Assembly (NCBI RefSeq): GCF_907164915.1
Contig: NC_061867.1
Location: 29,385,751-29,449,750 of the forward strand
From: Impatiens glandulifera
Lineage: Eukaryota > Streptophyta > Magnoliopsida > Ericales > Balsaminaceae
Reading direction: 5' to 3'
DNA: 64,000 nt
The notes under the pieces were generated by a model. That model was not told the origin of the DNA and made no database searches. It saw nothing but the letters and a program-made list of their open reading frames with translations. A program made the translations under genes and the position numbers. Of the stretch, positions 1 through 11,651 are shown one piece after another (positions within the stretch are counted from its first letter, which is position 1; every line of letters begins with the position of its first letter).

Positions 1-472
1 GTTTGATCCTACGAAGAGATAGCCCCAGTGCTCAAGACTCTTCATGACATGACCTTAGTAAGGTTTAGAATGGTTTTTGCCCGACTTGGCCTTACCCGGG
101 AGGATTGAATGAAAGCCCGGCGGCTCGCTGAATGCCGAGTCTTTCAATCAATTATCGATATTATGGTTTAATCCAAAATGAATTCCAATTGTCAAATAAA
201 TATTTATCTAAATCCAAAATTAAAGTGACTGTTTCTAACTTGGTAATTACAAAATCCATTTAAAAACAAAAATATGTTTTCATTGATCTTATTATTCTGC
301 AACAGAAGATGGATAAAAAAAAACAAAGCAGTGTCTAAGACAAATGATGCCAAACAGAGCAGATCAAGTACACAAAAACATTATGTTTTTGAACATCTTT
401 GGCTAAACTGGGTTAGTATTATATATATAACCTGTGTCTCATGTGTCTTACGATGAAAGTGCAGTCCACGGA
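1..472. other. 3' flank of the UCH3-like gene, no gene seen
   Basis: No coding region is supported here. The stretch is AT-rich apart from a short GC-rich patch at about 80-150. The 3' untranslated region and poly(A) site of the minus-strand UCH3-like gene should fall just left of its stop codon at 473-475, but no signal was distinctive enough to call. Confidence 0.4.
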
Positions 473-3400
473 TCAAACATCTTTTTTCGAAAGGGCAATC
501 ACATTGAAATTCATTGAATCAGGGTTCTTCTGGATCATTGCCTTAATAACTTTAGCAGCATCCTGCACAATAACATGAAAGAAAAAAGCTAATCAATTCA
601 ATGGGCAAAAGAATTAACATTCATGAACAGAGCAAACCCATCAGACTGCACACACTCATGAAAAGAATTATATGTAATGTATGTATTATCTAGATTCACC
701 TGTAGAAGGGTATCTGGTGAGGACGCACCATGTGAAACTGCCTCTGATCTTCTTCCATCAAGTTCATAAAGTTGTCCTACAATAATGATTTAAAATTGTT
801 CAGGTCTCAATCAATATTCAAAATGAAACTAAATTAAGAACTAAAAACATATCTTCACATATTTAATTTTTCCCTTTTGAGACAGGTTACAGCCCCAAAA
901 GTAGGCCTTGTTTGATCCACCAGTATCCAATTACAGGCGTATCATTCAAATCATCAACTAACTTACCATTATTCCTATAACATTTAAAATTATTAAATAA
1001 TAAGGATAATTTATCCAAATAACCTACTTTTTACACCAAACAAGGTTATTAAATAACCCCATATCAAAGAAGGCCTAAAATAATGTAACTGTTCTATCAC
1101 TTGAATTGTATTATTGGGATTTAGCAAACAGATTTGAACAGATTTTCAATTGTCCACAGAACAAATTGAATATTTTAAATTTTAGTTCAAAAGACAAGGT
1201 AGTCCCAAAAGTTAAAGTAAGGCCTTGTTTGATCTACAACTATCCAATATACCATTACACATTCAAATCATCAACTAAATTACACTAAATTTATTTTTTA
1301 TAACATTTTCAAATATTAAAGAATAAAGACATTTCGGTCAATTTACTTAAATAATCTACTTCTTACACCAAACAAGGTTATTTAAAAGATAACCAGTTGG
1401 TTATTCAAATAACCCCATATCAAACAAGGTCTAAGATTTATAAATGTTCTACCCCAGATCACTTGAATTTTAAAATTGGGATTTTACAGAAAGTTAATAT
1501 TTTGAATATTTCACTGTTATTAAATAAATTGCAATAAGCTGTTTCCAAAAAAGTGAATAATTTAAAATTTAGTCCAAAACACAAAAGAAGAATTACTTAC
1601 CATCAACACATGAGAAGCAGATAAAGTGAGTGTCCACGTTATCTGAAGCCTGTAAACAAAACAATTATTTGAGCATAGAAGGTCCTCCCTAATAAAATAT
1701 CAGCACAGATAAAATAATTCAATTTCTAAAACCAGGGTTTATTCCTGGTGGAAACTAGCACAACTCCCCAGCCATTGGGGGGGTGGCTGGGTGGGGGGAT
1801 CGTGTTAGCTTACTCCAGAAATAATCACAGGTTTTCGGAAAAAAACAAAAGAAGATATGTATGCCTTGCTCATTACAAACTTCTTTAGAAGTTAGAAAGA
1901 ATTTTGCAGCAAAGTAATAACATGAACAAATGCCATACGAACATACACAGTTCTTCTAGTGCCTAAGACAAAACAGAAACAGGAAGTTTGAAACAAGTGC
2001 AGAAATTTATCATTTAACACAAACCCACCTCAGTGTCACCAGCAGAGGCAGCCACAGAGTGTGCTACCTCCATTTCCCCATCTTTTTCAAGGAATACAGC
2101 ACGCTGAGAAGATTTCACAGATAACATTTATGAGGCTTTAGGGTAAAAGATAATATATAAGAATTTTAGTCAAACCTCTTGTGGATCCATTGATACAGTG
2201 GTTTTGAAGAACTTGTCTAGGTATGAACCTTCATCTGAAGACAGTAGAATAATTTTCACAAATCATCAATATGTCATAAATAAAGGGGAAAAAAGCAAAC
2301 ATAGTCACTAATTCAGGCCTATTAGGGAAGAGCATTTGTGTTGATCAAACCCATGTCATACAAACCAATCCATTATGAAGGCTAACCCAAACAAACCCAG
2401 CAATATTTTTATTTTGGAATAATAACAAAATTTGTTAAGACATGTATAAAAACTCTATTAATAAATTAATGTTTGGAAAGTGTACATATAGAATTACTTT
2501 AGTTTATGGTTCACATGCTGAAAGATAGCGCACAACATTGTTTGTATTATTAGAACTTGTCCTTGCAACAACTTTACTAATGCAAACTTTAACATTTAAA
2601 AAAAACGAACATCTCATCAAAAAGTTAATAATAATTTTTTTTTACTGAATATCAATTAATGGAAGGTTATTCTATTTGGATCCTTCATACTGTGCAAAAT
2701 CCAAGTTAAGCCTTAGATGTAGCATTTCCATATATAGATCCTTAAGTTTTTGGTGAGTTTTACAAACAATGCTGGCATAAACTGTTTTGGACTCAAAATG
2801 TCCTTAAAACATAAAAGAAAGAGAAAGAGAGAAAGAGAGAAAGCAAGTAATGATTTTAATAATGATGATAAACATTAGAGTTAATAAGATAACCTTTTTT
2901 TCTAGAAAAAGTTGTTGAGGGTAAAATAGAATTTTGTAACAGTCAAGTGAATATAAAATATCAAAACAAATTGGAATATACTCACAAGTATTTATATGGT
3001 AAGTTTTAACATAACTAGAAAATTAACATCTGTATATTTTGAAACTAAAAATAATATTCTAAACAGTCGGGTCTTGTTCAATGGAACATGGTCTAGCTAT
3101 AAACATCTCATGGCTAGTCAACAACACACATGATCAACATACCCATGTGTTGCTGAATTTTTTCCAAGGTCTAGATTTGTGACAAACAAGAAAGCTCATT
3201 AAGCCTTGGGAAGCTTGGCCCCAGACTCAAAGGTAGTGAAATTCGGTAGTCTTGATAATTTAGTAGAACCCAAAATTACAGGAAAACCAACATTCTTTAT
3301 GATTCAAGCCATAAAAAAATAAATCATGGAATCTAACTAATATGAGTTCATTATTTGTGAAACCAAAATTGTGCTCACCCTTATGTAAGACAACAAGTTG

Positions 3401-4387
3401 CATTCTGAGACATGTAAAAGAAGCTTACCAAGTTTTATCTGAGAAGTAATGTTCCCAACAGCATGAAGAAGTCCAATTGTACCACATGCATTTCCTACTG
3501 TTTGTTTCATGAAGTAAACTTTATCACTGATTGCCTGCGTCAGTGGAATTTTAGGTAATGAGATTTCTGTCTGCTAAAGCAACGAAAATGACACAAGGGG
3601 GGAAACTCAGGCAATGACATATGTCCATAAGATTACATGGTCTCATCAATTATCCAAGTTCCAAACAAACATAACTAAAGGAAACTGGTATTTTCAATGA
3701 ATAAGCAACATGACTTCACCTTCTTTACACTGTCCTGATGTATTCTCTCTTCTTCGCTCTGAAAACATAGTTCATAGGAAACAAAAATTTAAATGCTTTC
3801 AGTTGAAGATTTATCTTGTCACCATAAGCAAATGTCATGCAAACCTGGGGAGTAATAGGATAGAGAAACAACACAGCAAGTACTGGCTTGGGAACCATTT
3901 CCAGTAGTTCATCGTCCAAACCGAATACATCGAAGCATTCTGCCTCATCTTCTTGAACGCCTAGGCTCCAGAGGAACTGTCTCCATGAAAAAATCATTCA
4001 AACTTATGTAGCATAATTGAATTACGTCTTCGAATCATAAACTGATTAGTAAAAAAACGATCTTTACTTCTGCATATGAGCTTCGTCATCCAGAAACTTC
4101 AATCAATTTAAATCTACAGAAAAGAATTTAAGAATTTCCTAGTCCTTCACCCAATAATCTATCAAGTTGAATGATCAATTCCGAAATGGGTTTCAGAGAA
4201 AAAAAAAGTCATGGGTAAAGAAAGTATGATATTAATTTCGTTAGATCTCTCTCATTCGTCTTCTGAGAAAAGAAATTAGGTGTTTCAAATGGAGGATATG
4301 GAAATTGGAAGGTGGTATTACCTGATTCATAACATCAGGATTAGCTTCAAGAGGAAGCCATTTCTTAGCAGAGGGGCTATCTCCCAT
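473..4387 (-). CDS. UCH3: Ubiquitin carboxyl-terminal hydrolase, UCH3/UCHL3 type (peptidase C12), nine exons
   Basis: Cysteine protease that removes small adducts or tails from the C-terminus of ubiquitin. Exons on the minus strand are 4387-4322, 3976-3845, 3758-3720, 3573-3429, 2234-2176, 2103-2029, 1649-1601, 776-700 and 562-473. Every junction is GT-AG and the phases join, giving 243 codons; plant UCH3 proteins are about 230-235 residues. The N-terminus carries [13 protein letters not shown], a hallmark of this family. The peptidase C12 catalytic set is present at family spacing: oxyanion Gln103 and nucleophile Cys109 in QTVGNACGT (exon 4), His180 in DTHFI (exon 7) and Asp195 in YELDGR (exon 8). 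The start is the first ATG giving the conserved N-terminus. Exon 4 could begin one codon later (3570). No frameshift or stop was seen, so the gene is probably functional. It is the only intact host gene in the window. Confidence 0.95.
904..1075. mobile_element. Tourist-like MITE, copy 1, in UCH3 intron 8
   Basis: This 172-bp AT-rich unit has terminal inverted repeats: GGCCTTGTTTGAT at the left and the near-reverse complement ATCAAAGAAGGCC at the right. It is the same family as the 1221-1431 copy, sharing inner blocks such as TTACACCAAACAAGGTTAT. Tourist/PIF-Harbinger-type ends are inferred from this termini motif. The target duplication is not clear for this copy. Confidence 0.6.
1221..1431. 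mobile_element. Tourist-like MITE, copy 2, in UCH3 intron 8
   Basis: This 211-bp unit has ends GGCCTTGTTTGAT and ATCAAACAAGGTC. It is flanked on both sides by TAA (1218-1220 and 1432-1434), as expected for the 3-bp TWA target duplications of PIF-Harbinger/Tourist MITEs. It carries no coding capacity. It lies in the same intron as the related copy at 904-1075. Confidence 0.65.
1738..1824. repeat. Snap-back hairpin with a G-rich apex, in UCH3 intron 7
   Basis: The left arm (from TTATTCCTGGTGGAAACTAG) is an imperfect reverse complement of the right arm ending at about 1824, making a stem of about 35 bp. The apex holds runs of 7, 2, 3 and 6 G at 1777-1798 on the plus strand, which could also form a G-quadruplex. 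The intron is transcribed from the other strand, so the RNA would be C-rich there. Confidence 0.55.
2817..2846. repeat. GA-rich simple repeat in a UCH3 intron
   Basis: About 30 bp of interrupted GAAA/GAGA repeats in the large intron between exons 5 and 4. No function is inferred. Confidence 0.7.
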
Positions 4388-5230
4388 GTTTTCTTCTTCT
4401 ACTATTGCTGCTACTGTAGAATGTTCTTTGTAAAGCTTCTGCTCCCAGAATAGAATAGACTATGATAGAAAAGGGGTTTTATTAAAATAATAAATAAATG
4501 AAAAGGAATTTGCCGAGTGAGGGTTTGAGTTTTTTTTTTTTTTTGGGTTAAGCCAAATAGCTGGAATTGCATGTCATTCATTTTATTTGGTATAATTTTT
4601 AATACTATAATATTATATATCTCAAATGATTATTTAAAATATATATTTAAAATTTAAAATATAAGTTAAAGAATTTGGAATGAACTCTAAAGAAATGAGA
4701 AAAAAAATAATATGTAGATTGACAGAATCAAATTGAGGGTGTGATATAAAAAAATGATTATAGTAACATTGTATAATTATTAATTAATATAACTATTATA
4801 ATTTGTACATTTATTTTTTTAAAATAACTTGACGTAATTTTATTAAAAAGTTTAAAAGTAGGAGAGAAATTATCAAAATCAAAGTGAGATAGTCTCTAGT
4901 TTTGATTAAACGATGAAAAATAGCTATCTGATCGAAAATAATCAAACAAAGATTACAATACCAAACAATAAAGTATTCAAGACTTATAGTTTTAAAATTA
5001 TGATTCTATTATGAGCTTCATCTTTGACTACTCTTACTCTACATTATAATTACAATTTATATTCCTTAAAATTCAATCTGTATTCCTTGAATCCCAACGA
5101 TTATATTCACGTCACATCTTTAAATGTTTGGCTATAGATTATACTATTTGTGATTGAACTGTTGCATATGTTGATGTCTATTTGTGAGTTGTGCTTACAT
5201 CATTCCCTTGGGTTAGCTTTATTTTAGTTG
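4388..5230. other. Upstream region of the UCH3-like gene, no other gene
   Basis: This contains the promoter side of the minus-strand UCH3-like gene. A poly(T) tract lies at about 4530-4545 and AT-rich DNA follows to about 5.2 kb. I saw no clear TATA box at a fixed distance and no ORF with recognisable content. Confidence 0.4.
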
Positions 5231-5231
5231 A

Positions 5232-5968
5232 GTCAGCACTTATTTGATAAAAATGAGTTTTGTTTCAACATTTCAGAAACTTCACATTTACCTGTGTATT
5301 CATGGCTTCAATTTTGCCTGAGTTGCTTCGATCTACTTTCATAGTCTTCTCTTCATTTCCCTCCATTGTTTTTTTCTATCACTTTCATATTCTAATTTTC
5401 CATTGATTTCATCTCCTGATTCTTTCACATTTTTCTTCCTTTAATTCTTCTTTGTTTTCATCCTTTAATTCTTCTTCTTCTTTATTTGATTCTTCATCTT
5501 CTCTTTCATCTAATTCTTCATCTTTTCATTTATATGAATCTTCAACATTTTCATTCAATGCTTCTCCATCTTTAGTTTCCACTAGATTTCTTTCAGTTCA
5601 TGATTCTTCAATTTCATTTTCCTAGGCTTTCTCATTTTGCTCCTGAACTCTTTTCATGCAATTCTTCAATTGTTTTTGCACATGTATTACTAGCATGTTT
5701 AAAAGTATTGCAAAACACACATCTATTTGACCTCCATTCATATGAAATATACATGACTGTAGGCTTACCTTTTTTTTGTCAATAACTGTCATTTTTGTTG
5801 GTAGAGTACTTCTAGGATGCACTTCAATGTTTATCTTAGCATATGTGATGTGTTCGATTTCCTCCGTAATTTGGTTCATATATGTAACCCCCAAAAAAAC
5901 CCTTTTGCGTTTAGATCTTATTTTCCATGAAAAGCTCAAGGTTCGAGAATTTCAACATCGGTTTGTAT
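5232..5968 (-). pseudogene. LINE ORF1 relic: C-terminal DUF4283-like part, CCHC knuckle, Lys/Glu-rich linker
   Basis: On the minus strand, residues YAKINIEVHPRSTLP followed in a shifted frame by YEWRSNRC and a zinc knuckle (C-X2-C-X4-H-X4-C, coordinates 5721-5680) resemble the DUF4283 plus zf-CCHC_4 region of plant LINE ORF1 proteins. Downstream (5600-5232) the translation is rich in Lys and Glu with many stops. The upstream end near 5968 contains a short duplicate of the segment at about 8930-9000 (VEIL...), so this may be a second, internally deleted copy rather than the direct continuation of that piece. At least two frameshifts are present. The family call is inference from motif shape. 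Confidence 0.55.
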
Positions 5969-5969
5969 G

Positions 5970-8520
5970 TTAGGAATTTTCTTTTAAAATAAAACATTCT
6001 TTTTAAAAAAATTCATTGATTCCTGGTCACTTTTGAAATTAATTAAAAATAATTAATTTCGGGTTCATTTTAAATAATTTGGAGATTTACGATAATCAAA
6101 TTACAATTTGATTTTTAGAAATCCGTTAATTTAAATTAATTAACAATTTAAAAGATTATTTAGTTTGAAACAGAGTCTTCAATTGATTTTTGAAAATCAA
6201 TAAAAGTTGGCATACATATACAAACGTATTGGCCAGAGTTTCTTTCAGTTCGTAGTTTGGTGATACTCGAGAAAGGGCTTTCACGCTTCATCCTCCGTAC
6301 CGGTTTTAAAAACGGTCTCTATTTATAAATTTGACATTTGAAAATCAGTTTGTATAATTTTTTTTACCGATTATTCTTTTGGTCCTAATCATGCTTCTAT
6401 GTTTTAGCGTTATTTAAAATATTAAAACAACAATATTTAAATGTTTGTACTTGTTGCTGATGACATTGACTAGGGAGAAATTATCTGAAGAACAGCAGTT
6501 ATTTTTAAGGATGTTAAGATGTAGAAATAAACACCATACATGCCTTAGTCAAAACATTTTTTGTGGGAAATATCCTAAAAATATTTTGAAATCATTTTCT
6601 ATTTTTTCTAGATTTTTAGAAAATGGTTTGGGGTCCCAAAATTACAAAAATAATTTTGGTTTTTAAAAGTGGAACCAAACAGGCCTTAGGACTAGAGTCC
6701 TAAGCCTCGGGTTCGTTTTTAGCGGTTAAGGTCCGGAGACCCTCGATCTGGGTGCTAAAGACTCTCGGTCATTGATTGAGATTACCAGTCTATGTGTATA
6801 AACCTATCGGTCATGGGTTAACTCTAGGCTAAGTTTCTTGGTCGAGGTATATAAACCACTTGGTATTGGGTTAGCACTAGGCTAAGTCCCTTAGTCCCGT
6901 GTTTGGGAGCTCTTAGTCCCAAGTTTAGGATTCTCGGTCCTAAGGTCAGACCTCTCAGTCTTGAGGTTCAGGAGTCTCGGTCCTAGACTTAGATCTCTTG
7001 ATCATATATTTCGGATTCTCGGTCCCAAGATCAGACATCTCGGTCCTGAGGTTCGGGAGTCTCTATCCCGAACTCAGACCTCTCGGTCCTAGGTTTGGAA
7101 TTCTCGGGCACAAGGTCATATTTCTCGGTCCTAGGTCAGACATCTCAATCATGGATGAAAATCCTCGGTCGGATATTTCAATCATAGCTCAAGAACATTG
7201 GTTGGATTTCTCGATCTTATTAAAATTCTCGGTCCTAGGACTTGGACCATAAGAACACATAAGTGCAGGTTTTTAAATTTGTTTTTTTTAGCTCTAATTC
7301 TTTGATCTAAGAGCTCGGGTAGCTTCACAAAGCTCCCAGGAACATGTTGATTATCATCTGAAGGTAATCGACATTGATGATGATTAATTTGTTCAAAATA
7401 GTTTGTGATCAATAATTGGGTTTTTTTAAAGCTGTTTTGAAGTATAAAGAGTTATCCAATATCTTACTTATACTACATATACTTTATTGATACCAAAACA
7501 TGAACACTGACTGTTTGTTTGAACCAATTCAATAACTCAAAATTTTTAATTATTTGGAAAATTTTAATTTTGATCAAACATGATCGGGATGGATCAAACA
7601 TGATCCAAACATTTTCTCAACATCATTACAATCATGTTGGGAAGCTTTATTTGCTGTGATTCAACAACAATTCTTCCTCAAGTTGGTCGGAATAAGGAAG
7701 AATCATCCTTATTCTTGTTGGAAAAATGACCAACATCGTATGGTGATCATTTTAGGCTTTAAATCAGCCGAAATGATTGATTAACGAGGGAGTTCCAAAA
7801 AGAGAAGATAAAAGACGGGTCTTTGATCTTATCTACTCTAGCGTCACGTTGGAGACGAATGTGGAGCTCAAAATGACGTTGTTTTGAGTGTGTTTGGGCG
7901 TTCCGTTAGCATCATGACTAATGAGTTTTACCCGATTTGGTGCGGCACGGACGTGCCTAGGTCGTTGGATGAGATCCCATCGCTCATCCAATGGCCCTAC
8001 CTTTGGCTGTAGCTTTCTTCTCCGGCTTCGGCTACACCCGATCATGATTTTATTTTTATTAAATTCTTAGGGTTTGTTTGATATTGATTTTTTTTTCACC
8101 CTTTTTACTTAAATTTTGATATTTTTAAATATACAAAATATTAAAATAAATATGGAAAATATTTTACCAATTTATTTTATGTATTTTGTATATTTTTTGG
8201 GTTAAATAAATAATTGTTTTAGATGAAATGGATACAACAATTCATTCTAAATTATTTATTTTTGTTCCTTTAATTTTTCTTAAATGATTTTGAGATAAAA
8301 TGGGTACAACATTTATCCCAAATAATTTTTATTTTTTGTTTTGGCCTTAATCCTTAATTAATTTGATTATTTAGTACAATAGTTATTCCTAATTAATTGT
8401 TTTTAAATGGGTTTTTGGCCATGCGGTTAATTATTTTGATTTTATTTATTTAAAAATAAATCTAAATAATTATTTTATTTTTATAAATTTATGTGTAAAT
8501 TTTTAGTATTTACAATAAAC
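5970..8520. mobile_element. Gypsy-type LTR relic (copy 1), probable solo LTR inside the LINE relic
   Basis: The segment starts TGTTAGGAATTTTC and ends ATTTACAATAAACA (TG...CA), and splits the minus-strand LINE ORF1 relic. It shares blocks with two other places in the window: ATCAAACATGATCGGGAT at about 7566 and 46681, the CTCGGTCC minisatellite (6.7-7.3 and 46.0-46.3 kb), and a GTGCCTAGGTCGTTGGATG-like block at about 7950 and 51955. No gag or pol coding was found inside. A matching 5-bp target duplication directly at the TG/CA ends was not found, so the exact ends remain uncertain. Confidence 0.45.
6700..7260. repeat. CTCGGTCC minisatellite, copy 1
   Basis: About 560 bp of degenerate repeats of roughly 24-27 bp built around CTCGGTCCTAGG or CTCGGTCCCAAG, alternating with TCAGACATCT and TTCGGGAGT segments. 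The same motif forms a second cluster at about 45.99-46.33 kb in a related LTR relic, so it is an internal repeat of that LTR family rather than an independent satellite. Confidence 0.7.
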
Positions 8521-8521
8521 A

Positions 8522-9012
8522 ATGGTTTCCCCAAGAGACTAGAAAAATGACTAAGTGCTTCTGCATTGTACATATGAGCCGGAATGTTCCTCACTTAAAA
8601 TCAAATTTGAGTTGTTTTTTCGGTTTGCTAAGTAGGTTCATTCTTTCAGACCAACTTTCTAGTTTCACAGTTTGACCCAACATAAGTATGCCCCAACTTC
8701 ATAATATTCTCCAGATTTGTTTCATGCTTGAACTTTAGGAAATAAAGATCATTGATATTTACAGATACCTTTTCCAGTCCAATGTGCTTTCATTATTTTA
8801 GCAAGACATCCTTAGTGACCGGGACAAATACACGATTCTTTCATATGTAGTTCCCAACAACTACATATTCATATTCTTTAATGCACTTCTCTTCAACTTC
8901 AAGTCAACTTTAATGGGTAATTTAAATACAAAAGGAGATTTGAGAATTTCAACCTTTGGTTTATAATCTCCCAAGTTAATTTTGTCTTTGTATTGTACCT
9001 AAGTTTCTGCTT
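8522..9012 (-). pseudogene. LINE ORF1 relic: N-terminal DUF4283-like domain
   Basis: The minus-strand translation contains YEYVVVGNYI, then NRVFVPVTKDVLLK, a KHIGLEKVSVNINDLYFLKF block and a HFSSLLGKPL end. The order and spacing fit a DUF4283 domain of plant LINE ORF1 (a hydrophobic strand, a central LFKF-type strand, then a LPLHLW...LGKPL-type end). At least four stops or frame changes interrupt it. It is cut at the right by a copia-type LTR and at the left by the gypsy LTR relic. Assignment is by recalled family shape, not by search. Confidence 0.55.
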
Positions 9013-9014
9013 TC

Positions 9015-9855
9015 TGTTGGATTTTTAAACTAATTCATAAATTTCATTAATGAATGGAAATAAGAACATGGGTTGATAAAATCAAATGAAATTCAAATAA
9101 AATTCACATGAAATTTAAATGTGAATTAAAATAAAATTTGATTCAAAAAATCAAATTATTATCATTAATTTGTTAATTGTGTAATTAATGTTTAATAATT
9201 TAAGAAAAAATTAACAAATTGAATTAATTCAATATTGTTAATTATCATTGGAACCTTCATAAGATTATTGCTATCATATTATTAGCAATTGGAAAAAGTC
9301 ATGTACTGTGTCTTTCCTAATGAAGAGGAAATACAAAGGGCAATAAAAAGACAATCAATGTCAGTCATTTGATCAAAGATTAATGGTTGATTTATTATTT
9401 CAACAATATAAATATCCATTCTATCTAATTGCCACATCACATAAAATACCACTTCACCCTTTTATCATTTCTCACTCTAGAATTCTGAAAACCCTCTTCT
9501 TATTTTGTGAGTGTTCTTCGAGTTCTTCGCTCGATATTTTCCATTGAAACCCGGTGATAGTTTAGGTACGTTGATCAAGTTCAATGTGTAATGATTCCAG
9601 TGCAGAATTACTATTGGATTCGTTGTATCCTGAGAGACAACTATCTACGATAAACTTCAGCACAAACGGGAGACGGTGTAAATGTTTTAAAGAAATGTGT
9701 CTAACACATGCCTCAAATCAACATATTAATTTGGTGATTTCGTTCTTCGTATATTTTATTTTAGTTATTTGTAACATTTTATATATTTATATATTTATGT
9801 TATTAAAGACAAAGATATCTAATATTTTCTTCCAGACATTATTTACTTTCCAACT
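9015..9855 (+). mobile_element. Copia-type LTR, probably solo, inside the LINE relic
   Basis: It begins TGTTGGATTTTTAAACTAAT, a usual copia LTR start, and has a TATA box at 9407-9415 (TATAAATAT). Downstream are a polypyrimidine-rich leader and a GGGAGACGGTGTAAATG block typical of this LTR class. A TTCCAACT at about 9848-9855 is the best match for the expected TCCAACA end. No 5-bp target duplication was recognised, so the right end is provisional. About 150 bp between it and the resuming LINE-like sequence near 10.02 kb is unexplained. Confidence 0.4.
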
Positions 9856-10019
9856 GGAGTTACTTCTGATAGTGTAAGTCTTGATTTTTAGGTACTTCAT
9901 TAACTAACGCATTGTTTTACGGACCAACTAACTATCTTATCATATTCTTCATTTTGAGTAAATTTTAGTACGGATGATAGTGAATATTAAGTTGAACTAT
10001 AAACTATTGGGTTTTTTCT

Positions 10020-10365
10020 TGCTAAAAACAATCTCTTATTTCTTCGCTTGAAACGACAATTTCGTAATTTGATTCTTTAGGTCGTAGAGATTTTCCCTTT
10101 CATTATATCCAACCCTCCATTTTTCATCCGTGTTGACTTCTTCCTGAACACTTTCTGTTTTTTTAGTTTTATTTTTAGAATTTTCTCTATTTTCCTTTTA
10201 CTTTATTTCAACATTCTCGTAACTTTGTATTAGCCTTCTCAAAATTATGCATCTTCTCTATTTCATCCATCACTTTCTTGCTTGTATGAATTTCCAGAAT
10301 CTTTTACTTCTTTTACTTCTTTCTCCTTATTTTTGTTCTTTCTTCCCATCTATTGCTGAAGACCA
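10020..10365 (-). pseudogene. Lys/Glu-rich fragment, probably N-terminal linker of the LINE ORF1 relic
   Basis: The minus-strand translation is lysine- and glutamate-rich with several stops (for example SVQEEVNTDEKWRVGYNE). It lies upstream, on the same strand, of the DUF4283-like block at 9012-8522 and resembles the charged linker around 5232-5600. The link to the LINE is inferred from position and composition only. Confidence 0.3.
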
Positions 10366-10439
10366 TGACTAGACTAAATATTCCAATAAAAAATAATTTT
10401 CAAAAACTGTTAATGAACAACAGTTTATTTTTGGGAGGG

Positions 10440-10572
10440 AATTAAAGAAGAGGTGACATGACACTCCACAACCATGACTTCATTCTTAAATTATAAGCGC
10501 TTTTATATGGAATCAAACCCATTATATTTTGGTCTCTTAAGTTGACTCTTACCACTGGGCTACCTTGGTGAA
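10440..10572 (-). mobile_element. tRNA-derived SINE-like unit
   Basis: The minus strand shows a Pol III box A-like TAGCCCAGTGG (10562-10552) and a box B-like GGGTTTGATTCC (10520-10509) about 35 bp apart, as in tRNA-derived plant SINEs. No clover-leaf or complete tRNA could be folded, and the tail end is not clear. Confidence 0.45.
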
Positions 10573-10679
10573 GTTAATGAACATCTGTTATAATTCAGAA
10601 TTGCTACAGTTCTGAAGTTTATATTTACAGAATTGTAGATTTTAAACCCTAATTTTCTTTTACTTTTCTGTATTTTCGA

Positions 10680-10860
10680 AGAAGCGACACGACAAACACA
10701 TCAGCATGTCGACGCAAAACGGCATGACGAACACATAGCGACACAACGAACAAACAGATACACGACGAACACCCAAGGTTTTAGGAACACACAACACGAT
10801 GAACACACAATGAGACGATGAACACACATCGGAAATACGAACACCAACCGAACTAATAGA
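10680..10860. repeat. Low-complexity ACGAACAC-rich tract
   Basis: About 180 bp enriched in degenerate CGACAC and GAACACA words without a fixed period. It produces overlapping cysteine/valine-rich open frames on the minus strand that I regard as non-coding. Confidence 0.5.
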
Positions 10861-11651
10861 CCAGGAACGTCGCGGTACACAAGGCACATATAGAGCACAA
10901 ATCGCTAGGCAATTTTCCTCAAAATTATAAATGTATATTATTTGTAAATGTTGGAATATATATGATTTGGTTTGTGATAAATTATTTATTTTGGTTGGAC
11001 TTGAGCCCAATAAATAATAAAGCTCTTACATAAATATGTCTCTAACCCTTTCATAGACATGTCTCTACTCTAATTATTTTAGTTAAAATTGATACCAAAA
11101 AAATATAACCTCATATCAAAATAACATACACAATTAAGAATGTTGGATTTATTAATTCTTTCTAACCTTATATTGAAATCACAAAATACACTAGATTTTG
11201 TCAACTTTATTTGTTTATATTTTAAGAAAATACATAATTATTTTTATTTTATAATTTGACACAATTTAATATACAAAACAATCTATGGCTTAAAATTTAC
11301 TTACAAAATATTTATTTATACACAATATCATAAATGAAGTTTAAAAATTGTAAGTAATCTATATTCAAAATTTGTAAATTTCATTCTTAAGATTATGGCT
11401 TGAATCTCATTTTATATATTGAAAATAAACAAAATGAGCACATAGAATTCATGTTATTATAATAAGTGAACAAAAATAAAATAAAAATAATTTATATGTA
11501 TTTTAAAACAAATAATTATAAAAGAAAATATAGTACCATATAGAAAATATATAACACAACAATTGAGTGTGTTGAATTTATTATATATTTTACGATTTAT
11601 TATTGATATATAAAAATTTAAATTTATATTAGTAACCCCTAGAAATAGTTC

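Noticed and set aside
7833..8045. 70-codon Arg-rich ORF on the minus strand
   Set aside because: Sits in the gypsy LTR relic and matches non-coding sequence of the second relic near 51.95 kb.
9584..9877. 97-codon ORF on the plus strand
   Set aside because: Lies in the downstream part of a copia-type LTR; the second half is a poly-hydrophobic translation of AT-rich DNA.
10509..10562. Possible tRNA gene on the minus strand
   Set aside because: A and B boxes are present but no acceptor stem or anticodon arm pairs; a SINE is the better explanation.
10660..11010. 116-codon Cys/Val-rich ORF on the minus strand
   Set aside because: Produced by the low-complexity ACGAACAC tract; overlapping frames give similar content and there is no domain.
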